64,000 nt of DNA. It comes from Coriobacteriaceae bacterium AM100-PB1-1D-6A (lineage in GTDB: Bacteria; Actinomycetota; Coriobacteriia; Coriobacteriales; Coriobacteriaceae). Position numbers and translations under genes: made by a program. The stretch lies in NCBI GenBank assembly GCA_027660625.1, contig JAQDNC010000008.1, positions 1 to 64,000 on the forward strand, written 5' to 3'. Below, in pieces: positions 9,830-18,063 of this stretch; position 1 is the first letter of the stretch, and each line of letters begins with the position of its first letter. Under the pieces are notes generated by a model, which had not been told where the DNA came from, made no database searches, and worked only from the letters and a program-made list of their open reading frames with translations.

Positions 9830-9864
9830 ACCACCACAAAGGTGTCCGTCCCCTTTGTGGTGGT
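9830..9864. repeat. Dispersed ACCACCACAAAGG-type palindrome
   Basis: Perfect arms ACCACCACAAAGG (9830-9842) and CCTTTGTGGTGGT (9852-9864) around TGTCCGTCC. It lies between the ribosome binding site of the surface-protein gene and its upstream operator-like palindrome, so it is probably transcribed in the leader. Confidence 0.75.
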
Positions 9865-9900
9865 TCTGTACCACCAAGATGTGCCAAATGGCTCCGTATG

Positions 9901-9938
9901 CCTAGGTTCGCAGATGTGAACCTAGGTCTCTACCTGCG
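9901..9938. promoter_or_regulatory. Operator-like palindrome between surface protein 2 and the LuxR regulator
   Basis: CCTAGGTTC (9901-9909), 8-nt spacer, GAACCTAGG (9918-9926), then four bases after GAACCTA the sequence TCTACCTGCG (9929-9938). This is the same extended motif as at 7146-7181. It lies 98-124 nt upstream of the surface-protein ATG (9803) and about 90-130 nt upstream of the divergent regulator gene (10030), so it could serve both. Confidence 0.7.
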
Positions 9939-10029
9939 GTTTAATTCAATATGATTTCGCCATCGCCACACTCGTCCCGGGAACGCTACAATCGAGGACA
10001 CGATCATTCGTCCACCCAAAGGACCGTCC

Positions 10030-11436
10030 TTGAACCTGAGCAGGCCTAAAATCAACGCGCTTCTGGCACTCGCGCTCTTCACTTTCGCCTTCCTTGCCGC
10101 CGAGTTTCGCTTCGACGTCAACGTCGGCCTGCTCGCCGGTGCCGAACGCGTTGTAATCGCACAGGGTCTTATTCTAGGTGCGAGCGTGCTCGGCTTTATC
10201 GGATACGCGCCGCTGCTCGGGCTCGCACAGCGCAAAGGCCACTCACTAGCAGCCGTCAACGCCGCCGGCGTCCCTATCGTCATCGTGGGCCTGACCCAAA
10301 TTCAGTTCCCTACGGCCCCGCTTGCCCTCGAGATTCTGGGCTGCGTGGCATTCCTTGGACTCGGCCTGCTGGGTGCCGCCGCTCACCACACCTTCGCGAC
10401 GGCATTCCAAGACGATTCCAAGCTTGCCACTGGCGCAGGAGCAGCCTATGCCGCGGGCATCCTGATGCAGTTCGCCGTCAACCTGCTCAATTGCGGCGGT
10501 ATCGCAGAGCTCATCGTCCTTGGCTCAGCGACTATCGCCATCTCCGTCCTCAGCGTCGTTCCCCAAAAGGCCGCCGAGAGCTCCAACCCCACTATCAATC
10601 CCTTTGTTGAGTCCTCGCACGCCCTCGCCAAGCAGGCGTGCTGGAGCATCGCGCTCGTCATGATTCTTGCCTGCTTGTTCTCGACCCTCGACAACGTGGT
10701 AACGCTCTCCAACGCTCATGGCACCATTGCCGTGCAGACTTGGCCGCGCCTCTTTTTGGCGGCGAGCGGCCTTGCCGCCGGCATTATCTTTGATCTTGCC
10801 GAGCGCCGCTACATGGGACTTGTCATGCTCGGCATCGCCGTACTCTCGACCATTTCCATCCTAGCCGTAGAGGCCGGCGCCGATCCCAACCTGGGCCTTG
10901 TCGTCTTTTACCTGAGCTCGGGCTTTTTTGTCACGTTCTTTACTGCCACCTTTACACAGCTGGCACCGCGCATGCATACGCCCGCACTGTGGGCTGGCAT
11001 GGGCCGCGCAGCCAACAACGTGTGCGCGTTCACTACGTCGGGCATCTCGCTGGCACTTGTGACCTCGGGCAATGTCGCCATCATCATGATCGGTGCACTC
11101 ATGCTGCTTGTGGCGGCAAGTGTGGCGTTTGTAGCTGCGGGCCTGTTCCGCCTGCCCCAAACCGAGCAGGAGCGCGAGCGCGAGCAGCTGGCAGAAGAAG
11201 CACTCGCCGCCCCCACCATCGAGGAGCAGCGCCAGGCCTTCATCGCCAACCACACTCTCACCCCGCGTGAAGTCGACGTGCTCATGGCCGTGACCCAGGA
11301 CGAGCGCCCGCTCAAACAGATTGCTGATGAGCTCGGCATCTCGATGCGCATGGTGCAGCGTCACCTGAGCTCCATCTACCAAAAGACCGACACGCAGACG
11401 CGCGCCGGTCTCACCAAAGCCTTCCCCTCGGCTTAA
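10030..11436 (+). CDS. Membrane-integral LuxR-family transcriptional regulator (12-TM MFS-like plus HTH)
   Basis: 468 residues. The start is TTG at 10030, 7-8 nt after AAAGGA. Residues 1 to about 375 are almost entirely hydrophobic helices, about 12, arranged like an MFS transporter. A charged linker (EREREQLAEE) leads to a C-terminal LuxR/NarL-type helix-turn-helix at about 410-465 (LTPREVDVL, then IADELGISMRMVQRHLSSIY). Coriobacteriia encode many such one-component regulators, and in Eggerthella some control neighbouring genes in response to small molecules. Here the gene is divergent from a surface-protein gene with a palindrome in between, so control of that gene is a reasonable inference. 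The ligand is unknown. Confidence 0.85.
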   Translation: MNLSRPKINALLALALFTFAFLAAEFRFDVNVGLLAGAERVVIAQGLILGASVLGFIGYAPLLGLAQRKGHSLAAVNAAGVPIVIVGLTQIQFPTAPLALEILGCVAFLGLGLLGAAAHHTFATAFQDDSKLATGAGAAYAAGILMQFAVNLLNCGGIAELIVLGSATIAISVLSVVPQKAAESSNPTINPFVESSHALAKQACWSIALVMILACLFSTLDNVVTLSNAHGTIAVQTWPRLFLAASGLAAGIIFDLAERRYMGLVMLGIAVLSTISILAVEAGADPNLGLVVFYLSSGFFVTFFTATFTQLAPRMHTPALWAGMGRAANNVCAFTTSGISLALVTSGNVAIIMIGALMLLVAASVAFVAAGLFRLPQTEQEREREQLAEEALAAPTIEEQRQAFIANHTLTPREVDVLMAVTQDERPLKQIADELGISMRMVQRHLSSIYQKTDTQTRAGLTKAFPSA

Positions 11437-11440
11437 AACA

Positions 11441-11480
11441 AAAACCACCACAAAGGTGTCTGTCCCCTTGTGGTGGTTTT
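11441..11480. terminator. Palindrome acting as a bidirectional terminator
   Basis: Arms AAAACCACCACAAAGG (11441-11456) and CCCTTGTGGTGGTTTT (11465-11480). It is a member of the dispersed ACCACCACAAAGG family, lying between two converging genes (stops at 11436 and 11487), with A/T runs on both sides that would suit termination in either direction. Confidence 0.65.
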
Positions 11481-11486
11481 GGTCGG

Positions 11487-12110
11487 TTAGCCTTCGAGCT
11501 GAGCTACTTTGTAGCGGTAGGCTGCGGCGATGACGTCCTTGCAGCCCTCGCGACCCAGCTTGGCGCGGTTGACGACGATGTCCTTGCCGCTCGTCATCTT
11601 CCACTTTCCGGCGCTGTAGCGCTTATAGAACGCCTCGCGCGCCTTCTGCTGCTGCTTGACCAGCTTGGCGCCCTTCTTTTTGTTGAGGCCGCGCTTTTTG
11701 CGCACAATCTCGACGCGGTCCTCAAAGGGTGCGGTCACCAGCACGGCAATGTGGTTGGGGTTGTTACGCAGCAGGTAATCGGACAGGCGGCCTTCGATAA
11801 TGCAGCTCTCGGTCTCGCCCAGATCCAAAATCACCTGGCTCATCTTTTGGAACAACTTGTCCGAGTACGAACGCGCGTCATAGCGGTCAGGCAGAAACGC
11901 CATGTTCTCCACGGCCAGGCGTTCGTCATAGGCGGCCATCTTATCGAGCGACTCGCCCGCGCGCAGAGACGCGCGTACCAGCAGCTCGTTGTCGTACAGC
12001 GGAATCCCCAACTCGTTGGCGAGGATGCGTCCGATCTCGTGGCCCTCGGCACCAAAGTCGCGCGCGATGGTAATGACCACAGGACTCTTCTTGTTCTCCA
12101 GATCGCTCAT
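11487..12110 (-). CDS. Cytidylate kinase-like family protein
   Basis: 207 residues. The start is the ATG at 12110 (MSDLENKK), with GAAAGGAA in front. The N-terminus ITIARDFGAEGHEIGRILA resembles the modified P-loop of the Cytidylate_kin2 family, a group of short nucleoside-monophosphate-kinase-like proteins whose substrate is mostly unproven. The middle holds an Arg-rich LID-like segment (VRKKRGLNKKKGAK). It follows the amino-acid ABC operon in the same direction but is separated from it by a strong palindrome (12127-12157), so it may be transcribed separately. A housekeeping CMP kinase (Cmk) is less likely because the canonical P-loop is absent. Confidence 0.75.
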   Translation of the reverse strand: MSDLENKKSPVVITIARDFGAEGHEIGRILANELGIPLYDNELLVRASLRAGESLDKMAAYDERLAVENMAFLPDRYDARSYSDKLFQKMSQVILDLGETESCIIEGRLSDYLLRNNPNHIAVLVTAPFEDRVEIVRKKRGLNKKKGAKLVKQQQKAREAFYKRYSAGKWKMTSGKDIVVNRAKLGREGCKDVIAAAYRYKVAQLEG

Positions 12111-12126
12111 CGCGATTCCTTTCTCT

Positions 12127-12157
12127 ATGTGACAAAGGGACTGTCCCTTTGTCACAT
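12127..12157. repeat. Perfect 31-nt palindrome with GGGAC core
   Basis: Arms ATGTGACAAAGGGAC and its reverse complement around a single T (12142). It lies between the permease stop (12159) and the kinase-like start (12110). The core resembles the other GGGACAG-type palindromes in the window. It could act as a terminator or mRNA stabiliser for the ABC operon. Confidence 0.75.
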
Positions 12158-12158
12158 T

Positions 12159-12797
12159 CTACGCTGCCACCATTCGCCTCTGATATGCCCTCACCAGCAG
12201 CGAGATACCAAAGTTGAGCACAAAGTACATCGCAAACACCAGGCCGTAGAGCATAAGCACCTGCGACAGATCGATCGCATGGGCCATCACGACATTTGCC
12301 GTGTACATGAGCTCGGCCACGTTAATGCCCGAAAGATACGAGCTGTCCTTGATGACGGTCGTGCACTGGCTAAACAGCGCCGGAATGATCGTCTTAAACG
12401 TCTGCGGCAGAATGATGTAGCGCATGGTGGCAAAGAAGCCGAAGCCTTGGCTCTGCGCTGCCTCAAACTGGCCGCGCGGAATCGAGTTGAGGCCGCCGCG
12501 CACAATCTCGGCCATAACGGCGCTGGTAAACAGCGTAAAGGCGATGGTCGAAATCACAATGTCCAAACCCTGCACCGTAAAGTAGATAAACAGGATCCAC
12601 AGCAGGTTCGGCGTGCAGCGGAACAGCTCGATATAGGCGCTCACCAAAATACGGAACGGGCGGGGCGCATAGCTTTTAACGAGCGCCAGCGCCGTGCCAA
12701 AGATGAGCGAGAAAAAGATCGACAGCGCCGAGATCTCGATGGTCTTAACAAAGCCGCCCCAAATGTAGAGCAGGTTGGTCGCGTTGAAGATTTCCAT
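12159..12797 (-). CDS. Polar amino-acid ABC transporter permease (second of two)
   Basis: 212 residues; ATG at 12797 with AGGAGG just upstream, 3 nt after the stop of the preceding permease gene. It is an HisM/GlnP-type inner-membrane protein with about five helices. The EAA loop that contacts the ATPase is visible (RGQFEAAQSQGFGFF). It would form the membrane channel with the product of 12801-13547, driven by the ATPase at 14457 and fed by the binding protein at 13573. Substrate is probably a polar amino acid such as glutamine or glutamate; the sequence alone does not decide which. Confidence 0.88.
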   Translation of the reverse strand: MEIFNATNLLYIWGGFVKTIEISALSIFFSLIFGTALALVKSYAPRPFRILVSAYIELFRCTPNLLWILFIYFTVQGLDIVISTIAFTLFTSAVMAEIVRGGLNSIPRGQFEAAQSQGFGFFATMRYIILPQTFKTIIPALFSQCTTVIKDSSYLSGINVAELMYTANVVMAHAIDLSQVLMLYGLVFAMYFVLNFGISLLVRAYQRRMVAA

Positions 12798-12800
12798 GCG

Positions 12801-13547
12801 CTAGGCCTCCTCTACGTTGTCGAGCCCCAGCTCGGCCAGACTTACGCCGCGCGGACGCTCCTTGGAGCGGCGCTCGAGCCACTGCACCAGCATGGCGAGC
12901 GGAAAGCAGATGATGAAGTACATGAGGCAGCAGACGATGTATCCCTGCAGGTAACCGTACAGACTCACAAAGTTGTCGGAACGGTACATAAGGTCGCCGC
13001 CGGCCACAAGCGCCAGCACCGACGTGTTCTTGACCAGGTTGAGCGCCTGGTTACACAGCGGCGGCAGAATGATCTTGAATGTCTGGGGCAGCACGATGTA
13101 CCAATACGCCTGCGCACGGGTGAAGCCCTGGCTCTGGGCCGCCTCCATCTGACCGCGCGGAACCGCCTCGATACCGGTGCGGATGACCTCGGAGATGTAG
13201 GCCGCGTGATACAGGCCCACGCCCAAGAAGCCCAGCACGAACGGCGCGATGCGCACCGGCTGGTCGGCACCGGTTATGACCTGCAAAAACTGCGGACCGG
13301 CCATGTACATAAAGAGCACCTGCACGGGCAACGGGGTGTTCTGGTAAAACTCCACGTACACGCGGCTTATGGCGCGCAGCACGCGCGAGCGAGTGGTAGA
13401 GAACACGCCCAGCAGCGTGCCCAGCACCAGCGACAGCAACAGACCGGCAACGACCACTTGCAGCGTCACGCCAAAGCCCTCCCAGAAGGGCCCCATGTTT
13501 TGAAATGTCGTCGACCAACGGTCGGCGTCAAATAATCCTTCGAGCAT
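12801..13547 (-). CDS. Polar amino-acid ABC transporter permease (first of two)
   Basis: 248 residues. The ATG at 13547 is chosen because AAGGAGGG precedes it; an extension to 13616 would overlap the binding-protein gene. It is a HisQM-family permease with the EAA loop RGQMEAAQSQGFTRAQ. The C-terminus ends in a charged cytoplasmic tail (ERRSKERPRGVSLAELG). It lies in a four-gene operon, ATPase, binding protein, permease, permease, with gaps of 3-25 nt. Confidence 0.88.
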   Translation of the reverse strand: MLEGLFDADRWSTTFQNMGPFWEGFGVTLQVVVAGLLLSLVLGTLLGVFSTTRSRVLRAISRVYVEFYQNTPLPVQVLFMYMAGPQFLQVITGADQPVRIAPFVLGFLGVGLYHAAYISEVIRTGIEAVPRGQMEAAQSQGFTRAQAYWYIVLPQTFKIILPPLCNQALNLVKNTSVLALVAGGDLMYRSDNFVSLYGYLQGYIVCCLMYFIICFPLAMLVQWLERRSKERPRGVSLAELGLDNVEEA

Positions 13548-13572
13548 TTGATTCCCTCCTTGGACGATGCGC

Positions 13573-14448
13573 CTATACAAGACCCCAGGTCTTGACCTCT
13601 TGGTCGAGCCAGCCATCGGCCAGGCGATCGCAAATCACCTGATCGACCACGGCCGAAAGGTCGCAGCCCTTCTTGGTCGCCACGCCGTAGCCCTGCTCGC
13701 CAAACTTGACTTCGGGCTGCAGCAGCTCAACGGTCTCGTTCATGTAACCGGCCAGCGTGGAGCGGTCCATGGCAAAGACGTCGATATTGCCGGCGTCGAG
13801 TGAGCTCTTGATGATGGGGTAGCCGCTAAAGGCCCTAAACTCGGGCTTGCAGCTAAAGCCGTTGTCCTTGATCATCTGCTCGATCAGGCTCTGCGTGGTG
13901 GCGCCCTGGCTCACGCCAATGACCTTGCCATCCAGGTCCTCAATCGAGGTAAAGCCCGAACGCTTCTTGACCATAAGTCCCACGTAGTCGGTGCGGTACG
14001 GCGTCGAGAAATCCCAGCTCTTCTTGCGCTCGTCGGTGATGGTGTAGGTCGCCGCGACCACGTCGAGTTGGCCGTTATCGATCAGCGGGCCGCGCGTCTT
14101 GGGCGTTACATCGGTAAACTCGACAAGCTCCTTGGCGCGGGCCTCCTTGTAGCTCACGCCAAAGACGGCAGCGGCGATTTGGTAGCACAAATCGACTTCC
14201 ATGCCCTCAAAGCGGCCCTTGGCGGTGTCGTAATAGCCATAGCCGGGAACGTCCTTCTTAACGCCGGCATTCAGGTGGCCACGCGACTTGATGGCCGCAA
14301 GCTTGGACCCCTTGTCGGAGCCCTCGCCGCTGGTGGAGTTGCCGCAACCGGCAAGCGCGGTCCCCGTCAGCGCAAGCATGCTGGCGCCAGCCAGCTGCAA
14401 AAAGTGACGGCGTGACACGGCCGCCCTCGTCATATCCGTCATGTCCAT
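13573..14448 (-). CDS. Amino-acid ABC transporter substrate-binding lipoprotein
   Basis: 291 residues from the ATG at 14448; a GTG directly before it (14451) and ATGs at residues 3 and 6 are alternatives, and the ribosome binding site is weak. The N-terminus has a twin-arginine motif SRRHFL followed by a hydrophobic stretch and the lipobox LAGC, placing the lipidated Cys at 35, so export may be by Tat. The rest is an SBP_bac_3 domain (family 3 solute-binding protein), with typical phrases such as GRFEGMEVDLCYQIA and TDERKKSWDFSTPY. It delivers the amino acid to the two permeases encoded downstream. Confidence 0.88.
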   Translation of the reverse strand: MDMTDMTRAAVSRRHFLQLAGASMLALTGTALAGCGNSTSGEGSDKGSKLAAIKSRGHLNAGVKKDVPGYGYYDTAKGRFEGMEVDLCYQIAAAVFGVSYKEARAKELVEFTDVTPKTRGPLIDNGQLDVVAATYTITDERKKSWDFSTPYRTDYVGLMVKKRSGFTSIEDLDGKVIGVSQGATTQSLIEQMIKDNGFSCKPEFRAFSGYPIIKSSLDAGNIDVFAMDRSTLAGYMNETVELLQPEVKFGEQGYGVATKKGCDLSAVVDQVICDRLADGWLDQEVKTWGLV

Positions 14449-14456
14449 CACCGCGC

Positions 14457-15188
14457 CTAGTGCAAAATCTTGGACAGGAACTCGCGGCAGCGCGGGTTCT
14501 CGGGGTTATCGAAGAAGTGCTCGGGCGTGCCCTCCTCCAGGATGCGGCCGTCCTCCATAAAGATGACGCGGTCGGCCACCTGGCGCGCAAAGCCCATCTC
14601 GTGCGTCACGCAGATCATGGTGATGTCCTCCTGCGCGAGCTCAATCATAACGTCCAGAACCTCCTGGACCATCTCGGGGTCGAGCGCCGAGGTCGGCTCG
14701 TCAAACAGGATGATGGGCTGCTTGGTGCACAGGGCACGGGCGATGGCGATGCGCTGCTGCTGACCGCCCGAGAGATTCTGCGGATACTCGCCGGCCTTAT
14801 GCGCCATGCCGACGCGCTTGAGCGCGGCGATGGCGATCTCGGTCGCCTCCTCCTTGCTCTTCTTTTGCAGCTTGATGGGCGCGAGCGTCAGGTTGCCCAG
14901 CACCGTCATGTTGGGATACAGGTTAAACTGCTGAAACACCATAGAGCTATACTTGCGAGCCATCTCCAGGTGATTCTTCTTGGTGAGCGGCGTACCGTCG
15001 ATGACGACCTCGCCCGACGTGGGCTCCTCAAGATAATCGACGCAACGGATGAGCGTCGACTTACCCGAGCCGGAAGGCCCGATCATTACGAGCTTCTCGC
15101 CGCGCTTGACGGTGAGATTGATATCTTTGAGCACATGCAGGTCGCCAAAGTACTTGTTGAGATGCTTGATCTCGATCATGTCTGCCAT
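14457..15188 (-). CDS. Polar amino-acid ABC transporter ATP-binding protein (GlnQ type)
   Basis: 243 residues; ATG at 15188 behind GGGAAGGGA. Walker [10 protein letters not shown] (37-45), the ABC signature LSGGQQQR, Walker [10 protein letters not shown] and the H-loop VTHEMGFA are all intact. It is first in the importer operon (15188 to 12159) and 8 nt from the binding-protein gene. It powers uptake of a polar amino acid. Confidence 0.92.
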   Translation of the reverse strand: MADMIEIKHLNKYFGDLHVLKDINLTVKRGEKLVMIGPSGSGKSTLIRCVDYLEEPTSGEVVIDGTPLTKKNHLEMARKYSSMVFQQFNLYPNMTVLGNLTLAPIKLQKKSKEEATEIAIAALKRVGMAHKAGEYPQNLSGGQQQRIAIARALCTKQPIILFDEPTSALDPEMVQEVLDVMIELAQEDITMICVTHEMGFARQVADRVIFMEDGRILEEGTPEHFFDNPENPRCREFLSKILH

Positions 15189-15295
15189 GAATGTCCCTTC
15201 CCTGCGCTTACACGAATTGCTCTATTTTACGGAAAGAACCACGTTTCCGCAGCCCACACTACATTCCCGTAAAGAACCCGCAACCTTCCACCTAG

Positions 15296-15360
15296 TCATT
15301 GGGGACAGGCTTAAATGAGTACCCGCTCATTGGGTACTCATTTAAGCCTGTCCCCAATGA
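15296..15360. repeat. Perfect palindrome with 29-bp arms (GGGGACAGG type)
   Basis: Left arm 15296-15324 and right arm 15332-15360 are exact reverse complements, with a 7-nt loop. The outer part reads TCATTGGGGACAGG. It is the longest perfect example of the GGGGACAG-containing palindromes in the window. It sits in the 350-nt gap between the ABC operon and the yqeY-type gene, where I see no gene. Confidence 0.85.
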
Positions 15361-15432
15361 GCGCCCACAACCGCCCTTGTTGAGCATAGGTCAGCGAAAA
15401 CCCGTACACGCGAGCAAGGTGACGTGAAATGA

Positions 15433-15461
15433 AAGGGCGCAGACCTTATGGTCGCGCCCTT
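15433..15461 (-). terminator. Terminator downstream of the YqeY gene
   Basis: AAGGGCGC (15433-15440) pairs with GCGCCCTT (15454-15461), and an inner GACC/GGTC extends the stem. On the minus strand it is followed by TTTCATTT. Confidence 0.6.
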
Positions 15462-15495
15462 GAAATTGAACGTCAGATTGCCGTGTGTACGGGTT

Positions 15496-15537
15496 TGCAG
15501 CGTCGAGCCGTTACGCGGTTTGGTAAAACCGCGTAAC
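15496..15537. repeat. TGCAGCGTCGAG plus CGCGGTTT hairpin, copy 1
   Basis: TGCAGCGTCGAG (15496-15507) is followed by a hairpin with arms GTTACGCGGTTT (15510-15521) and AAACCGCGTAAC (15526-15537). A second copy of about 40 nt with the same order lies at 45453-45493, just upstream of an ABC exporter gene. Here it is 3 nt from the yqeY stop. Confidence 0.75.
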
Positions 15538-15540
15538 AAA

Positions 15541-15984
15541 TTACGCAAGTTTGGCGCCGACGATCTTTGCCGCGGCAGGCTTATCGAAGTTGCCGCCGGT
15601 GGCCTTGCCGAGTGCACCCATGACCTGGCCCATCTGCTTCTTGGACGTCGCGCCCAGCTCGGCGATGACCTGCTCGATCAGAGCCTCGAGTTCCTCGCCC
15701 GAAACCTGCGCAGGCAGCAGGCTCTCCAGAATCTTGACCTGCTCGGTCAGGTTGTCGGTACGGTCCTGGTCGGTACCGGCCTTAATGGACATCTCCAGCG
15801 TCTCGCTCGTCTGCTTAATCAGACGCTTGATCATGCTGTTGACGTCTTCCTCGGTCACATCGCGGCGCTCGTTGACCTCGATGTTCTTCACCTCGGTCTT
15901 AACCTGGCGAATGATGGACAGGCGAACCTTGTCCTTGGCCTTCATGGCCGCAATCATTTCCTTCTGCAGCTCTTCGTTGGTCAT
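15541..15984 (-). CDS. GatB/YqeY domain protein
   Basis: 147 residues. The ATG at 15984 lies 8 nt after GAGGAGG; the TTG two codons earlier is too close to that site. The whole length matches the YqeY family (GatB/Yqey domain, usually about 148 residues). The domain is related to the tRNA-binding C-terminal part of the GatB amidotransferase subunit; the function of the free-standing protein is not settled. It lies 54 nt downstream of the foldase gene and may be co-transcribed with it. Confidence 0.85.
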   Translation of the reverse strand: MTNEELQKEMIAAMKAKDKVRLSIIRQVKTEVKNIEVNERRDVTEEDVNSMIKRLIKQTSETLEMSIKAGTDQDRTDNLTEQVKILESLLPAQVSGEELEALIEQVIAELGATSKKQMGQVMGALGKATGGNFDKPAAAKIVGAKLA

Positions 15985-16038
15985 CTGCAAATCCTCCTCA
16001 ATAGTGCGGGCGGCACTCGCACGAGCGCCGCCCCATGA

Positions 16039-17259
16039 TTACTCAGTCGTCGACGAATCGTCGGTCGAACTCTTGGTGACGCCCTTCAGGCTGACGTTGT
16101 ACGGCACGTCCTTGGGCATGGGGTTAACGGTGATGTCGGCGTCCTTCTTGTACTGCTCCAGCCACTCGCTGTACGCGGTGCTGGCCGCTTGCGTCTTCAC
16201 CACGTTAGAGACGTACTTCTTGATGTCCTTGGGCACCTGCTTAATGTCATCGACCTGATTATCGACATGGAAGTAGTCGGTGCACTTGATGATGTGGTAA
16301 CCATAGGTCGACTCGACCACGTCACTCACGTCGCCCTTGTTGAGCCCCTCGAGCGCCGCCTGGTAGCTGTCGACGAAGGTGGTGAGCTTATCCCAACCCA
16401 CATCGCCCTTCTTCTCCTTGGAGCCGGTGTCGTCTGAATACTGCTTCACGGCGTCCTCAAAGCTCAGCTCGCCGGAGTTGATCTTGTCCAGGCACTCCTG
16501 TGCCTTGGCCTTGGCGGCGGCCTTGTCCTCGTCAGATGCGTCGGAATCGACCTTGATCAGGATGTTCGACGAGCGGCGGGCATCGTTGTAGTTAGACAGG
16601 TTCTCGTTGATGTAATCGACGATCTCGCTGTCCTTGGGCTTGCTGGTGGGCGCCACGGCGTCCTTGAGCTTTTGCTGTGCCAGGCTCTCCTTGAGCGAGT
16701 CCTTGTAGGTGTCCTCGGTATAGCCGTAGGTCTTAAGGGTCTTCTTAAAGGCCTTGGCACCGCCCGCGCTCTTGCACGCGTCCTTCCATGCCTTCTCGAC
16801 CTCCTCGTCCGATACCGTCACCCCGTTTTCCTTCTGCGCCTGCTGAAGCAGAATCTGCTGCGCGTAGGAATCGATGAGCTGTTTGCGGTACTTTTTGGGC
16901 GTCAGGTCGTTGTCGACCAGATACTGCGCCCAGTCCTTGTCCTTGGTGTAACCGTAGGACGTGCGCATGCTCATGATCTGCTTGGTCACGGTGTCCTCGG
17001 TGAGGTTGGTGCCGTTGATGGTGGCGGCGACACCGCCGGTAAGCTTGTAGCTCGAGGTATCCTCTGCCTGCGACATGAGACCGGAGCATGCCATGGCCGA
17101 GACGGAAAGCAGCATTGCCAGCACGCCGATAACCACCAGGACGATCTTGACGGTCTTAGACACGTACGTCTTGCGCTGCTTCTTACGAGAGCTGGAGGCA
17201 GCGCGAGCCTGCTGCTCGGGCGTCGGCGCGGCCTCGGAGTTCTTTTTCTTGTTTGCCAT
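16039..17259 (-). CDS. PrsA/SurA-type peptidylprolyl isomerase (foldase)
   Basis: 406 residues; ATG at 17259 behind AAAGG. A Lys/Arg-rich cytoplasmic start is followed by a single hydrophobic segment (IVLVVIGVLAMLLSVSAMAC, about 40-60) that could be a membrane anchor or a lipoprotein signal, since SAMAC ends in Cys. A SurA_N-like helical region leads to a PpiC rotamase domain at about 230-326 (SSNILIKVDSD, FEDAVKQYSDD, VVESTYGYHIIKCTD). It is expected to fold proteins after export, which suits a genome with very large wall proteins. A Ser/Thr-rich C-terminus ends the protein. Confidence 0.88.
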   Translation of the reverse strand: MANKKKNSEAAPTPEQQARAASSSRKKQRKTYVSKTVKIVLVVIGVLAMLLSVSAMACSGLMSQAEDTSSYKLTGGVAATINGTNLTEDTVTKQIMSMRTSYGYTKDKDWAQYLVDNDLTPKKYRKQLIDSYAQQILLQQAQKENGVTVSDEEVEKAWKDACKSAGGAKAFKKTLKTYGYTEDTYKDSLKESLAQQKLKDAVAPTSKPKDSEIVDYINENLSNYNDARRSSNILIKVDSDASDEDKAAAKAKAQECLDKINSGELSFEDAVKQYSDDTGSKEKKGDVGWDKLTTFVDSYQAALEGLNKGDVSDVVESTYGYHIIKCTDYFHVDNQVDDIKQVPKDIKKYVSNVVKTQAASTAYSEWLEQYKKDADITVNPMPKDVPYNVSLKGVTKSSTDDSSTTE

Positions 17260-17334
17260 AGTTGGCCTTTCGCATCACGAATCGAACAAACGCCATTGTG
17301 TCACAACGCGGACCCCGCGACACACCTGGTGCAT

Positions 17335-17445
17335 GGGGGACAGGTCAATCTGCACCATTTTGGTGCAAAGGGGGCTCTTCTGGCTGTCGGCAGTTAGGGA
17401 CATTCCTTTTCTGCCGGCAGTTGGGGACAGTCCCCAAGTGCCGGC
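17335..17445. repeat. Cluster of short GGGGACAG-type inverted repeats
   Basis: Between the foldase start and the EIIA stop are short inverted repeats: GTGCA pairs around GGGGGACAGG (about 17330-17365), and GGCAGTTGGGGACAG with CCCCAAGTGCC (about 17410-17443). They carry the same GGGGACAG word as the long palindromes at 15296 and 11441, and look like degenerate or nested copies. Confidence 0.5.
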
Positions 17446-17446
17446 C

Positions 17447-17911
17447 CTAAAAGTGGCGACGGATGGCGTCGACCATGCCCTGGCATGTGGTCTGGCCGAG
17501 CACATCGGCTGCGGCGGCGGCATCCATAAAGATATTCATAAGCGATTGCAGGGCCTCGACCTGGCCGCTCGGCTCGGCGATGCCCAGATTGATGATGATC
17601 TGCGCCGGCACGGGGGCACCCATGCCCGCCATTGCACTGAACACCACGGGCGCCGCGGGCTTTACCACCGCGATATAGGGCTTAGCCACAAATCCGGGAT
17701 CGGTGTGCGGGATGGCGATGTTGGCCGCCGGCATGGCAAGACCCGTGGGATAGGCATCCTCGCGCGTGCGGACGGCATCGAGCCAACCGTCGGCAATGTA
17801 GCCGCGCGGAGCAAGCTCACTCTCGAGTTGCGCAAACACCTCACCCGGCGTCGCGCACTCCCAATCAAAAAACACCAGCTCGGGCGTAAACAGCGCTTCG
17901 TTATCCGCCAT
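17447..17911 (-). CDS. PTS sugar transporter subunit IIA (fructose/galactitol type)
   Basis: 154 residues; ATG at 17911 with AGAGGTGAG before it. This is an EIIA domain of the fructose/mannitol/galactitol superfamily with the phosphoryl-accepting His in NIAIPHTD (His69). It would receive phosphate from HPr and pass it to an EIIB. No cognate IIB or IIC lies next to it, so it may serve a PTS encoded elsewhere or have a regulatory role. The C-terminal half (MNIFMDAAAAADVLG) fits the galactitol-type IIA. Confidence 0.85.
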   Translation of the reverse strand: MADNEALFTPELVFFDWECATPGEVFAQLESELAPRGYIADGWLDAVRTREDAYPTGLAMPAANIAIPHTDPGFVAKPYIAVVKPAAPVVFSAMAGMGAPVPAQIIINLGIAEPSGQVEALQSLMNIFMDAAAAADVLGQTTCQGMVDAIRRHF

Positions 17912-17940
17912 GCGCTCACCTCTCTCACCTAGTCACCTGC

Positions 17941-18030
17941 GACGTTCTTAAACGACCAGTCATTCAAGAACGTCCCCGATGACTACCCAAAACAAAAGGT
18001 GGCCACGCACGCCTTGGCGCCAATGACCAC
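17941..18030 (-). terminator. Inverted repeats downstream of purN
   Basis: GACGTTCTT (17941-17949) pairs with AAGAACGTC (17966-17974). Closer to purN, GGTGG and CCACC flank GGCGCC-rich sequence (about 17998-18030), followed on the minus strand by TTTTGTTTT. The second is the more likely purN terminator. Confidence 0.5.
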
Positions 18031-18063
18031 CCTGACCACTCAGCTAAATTGTACTGTGCGCCG

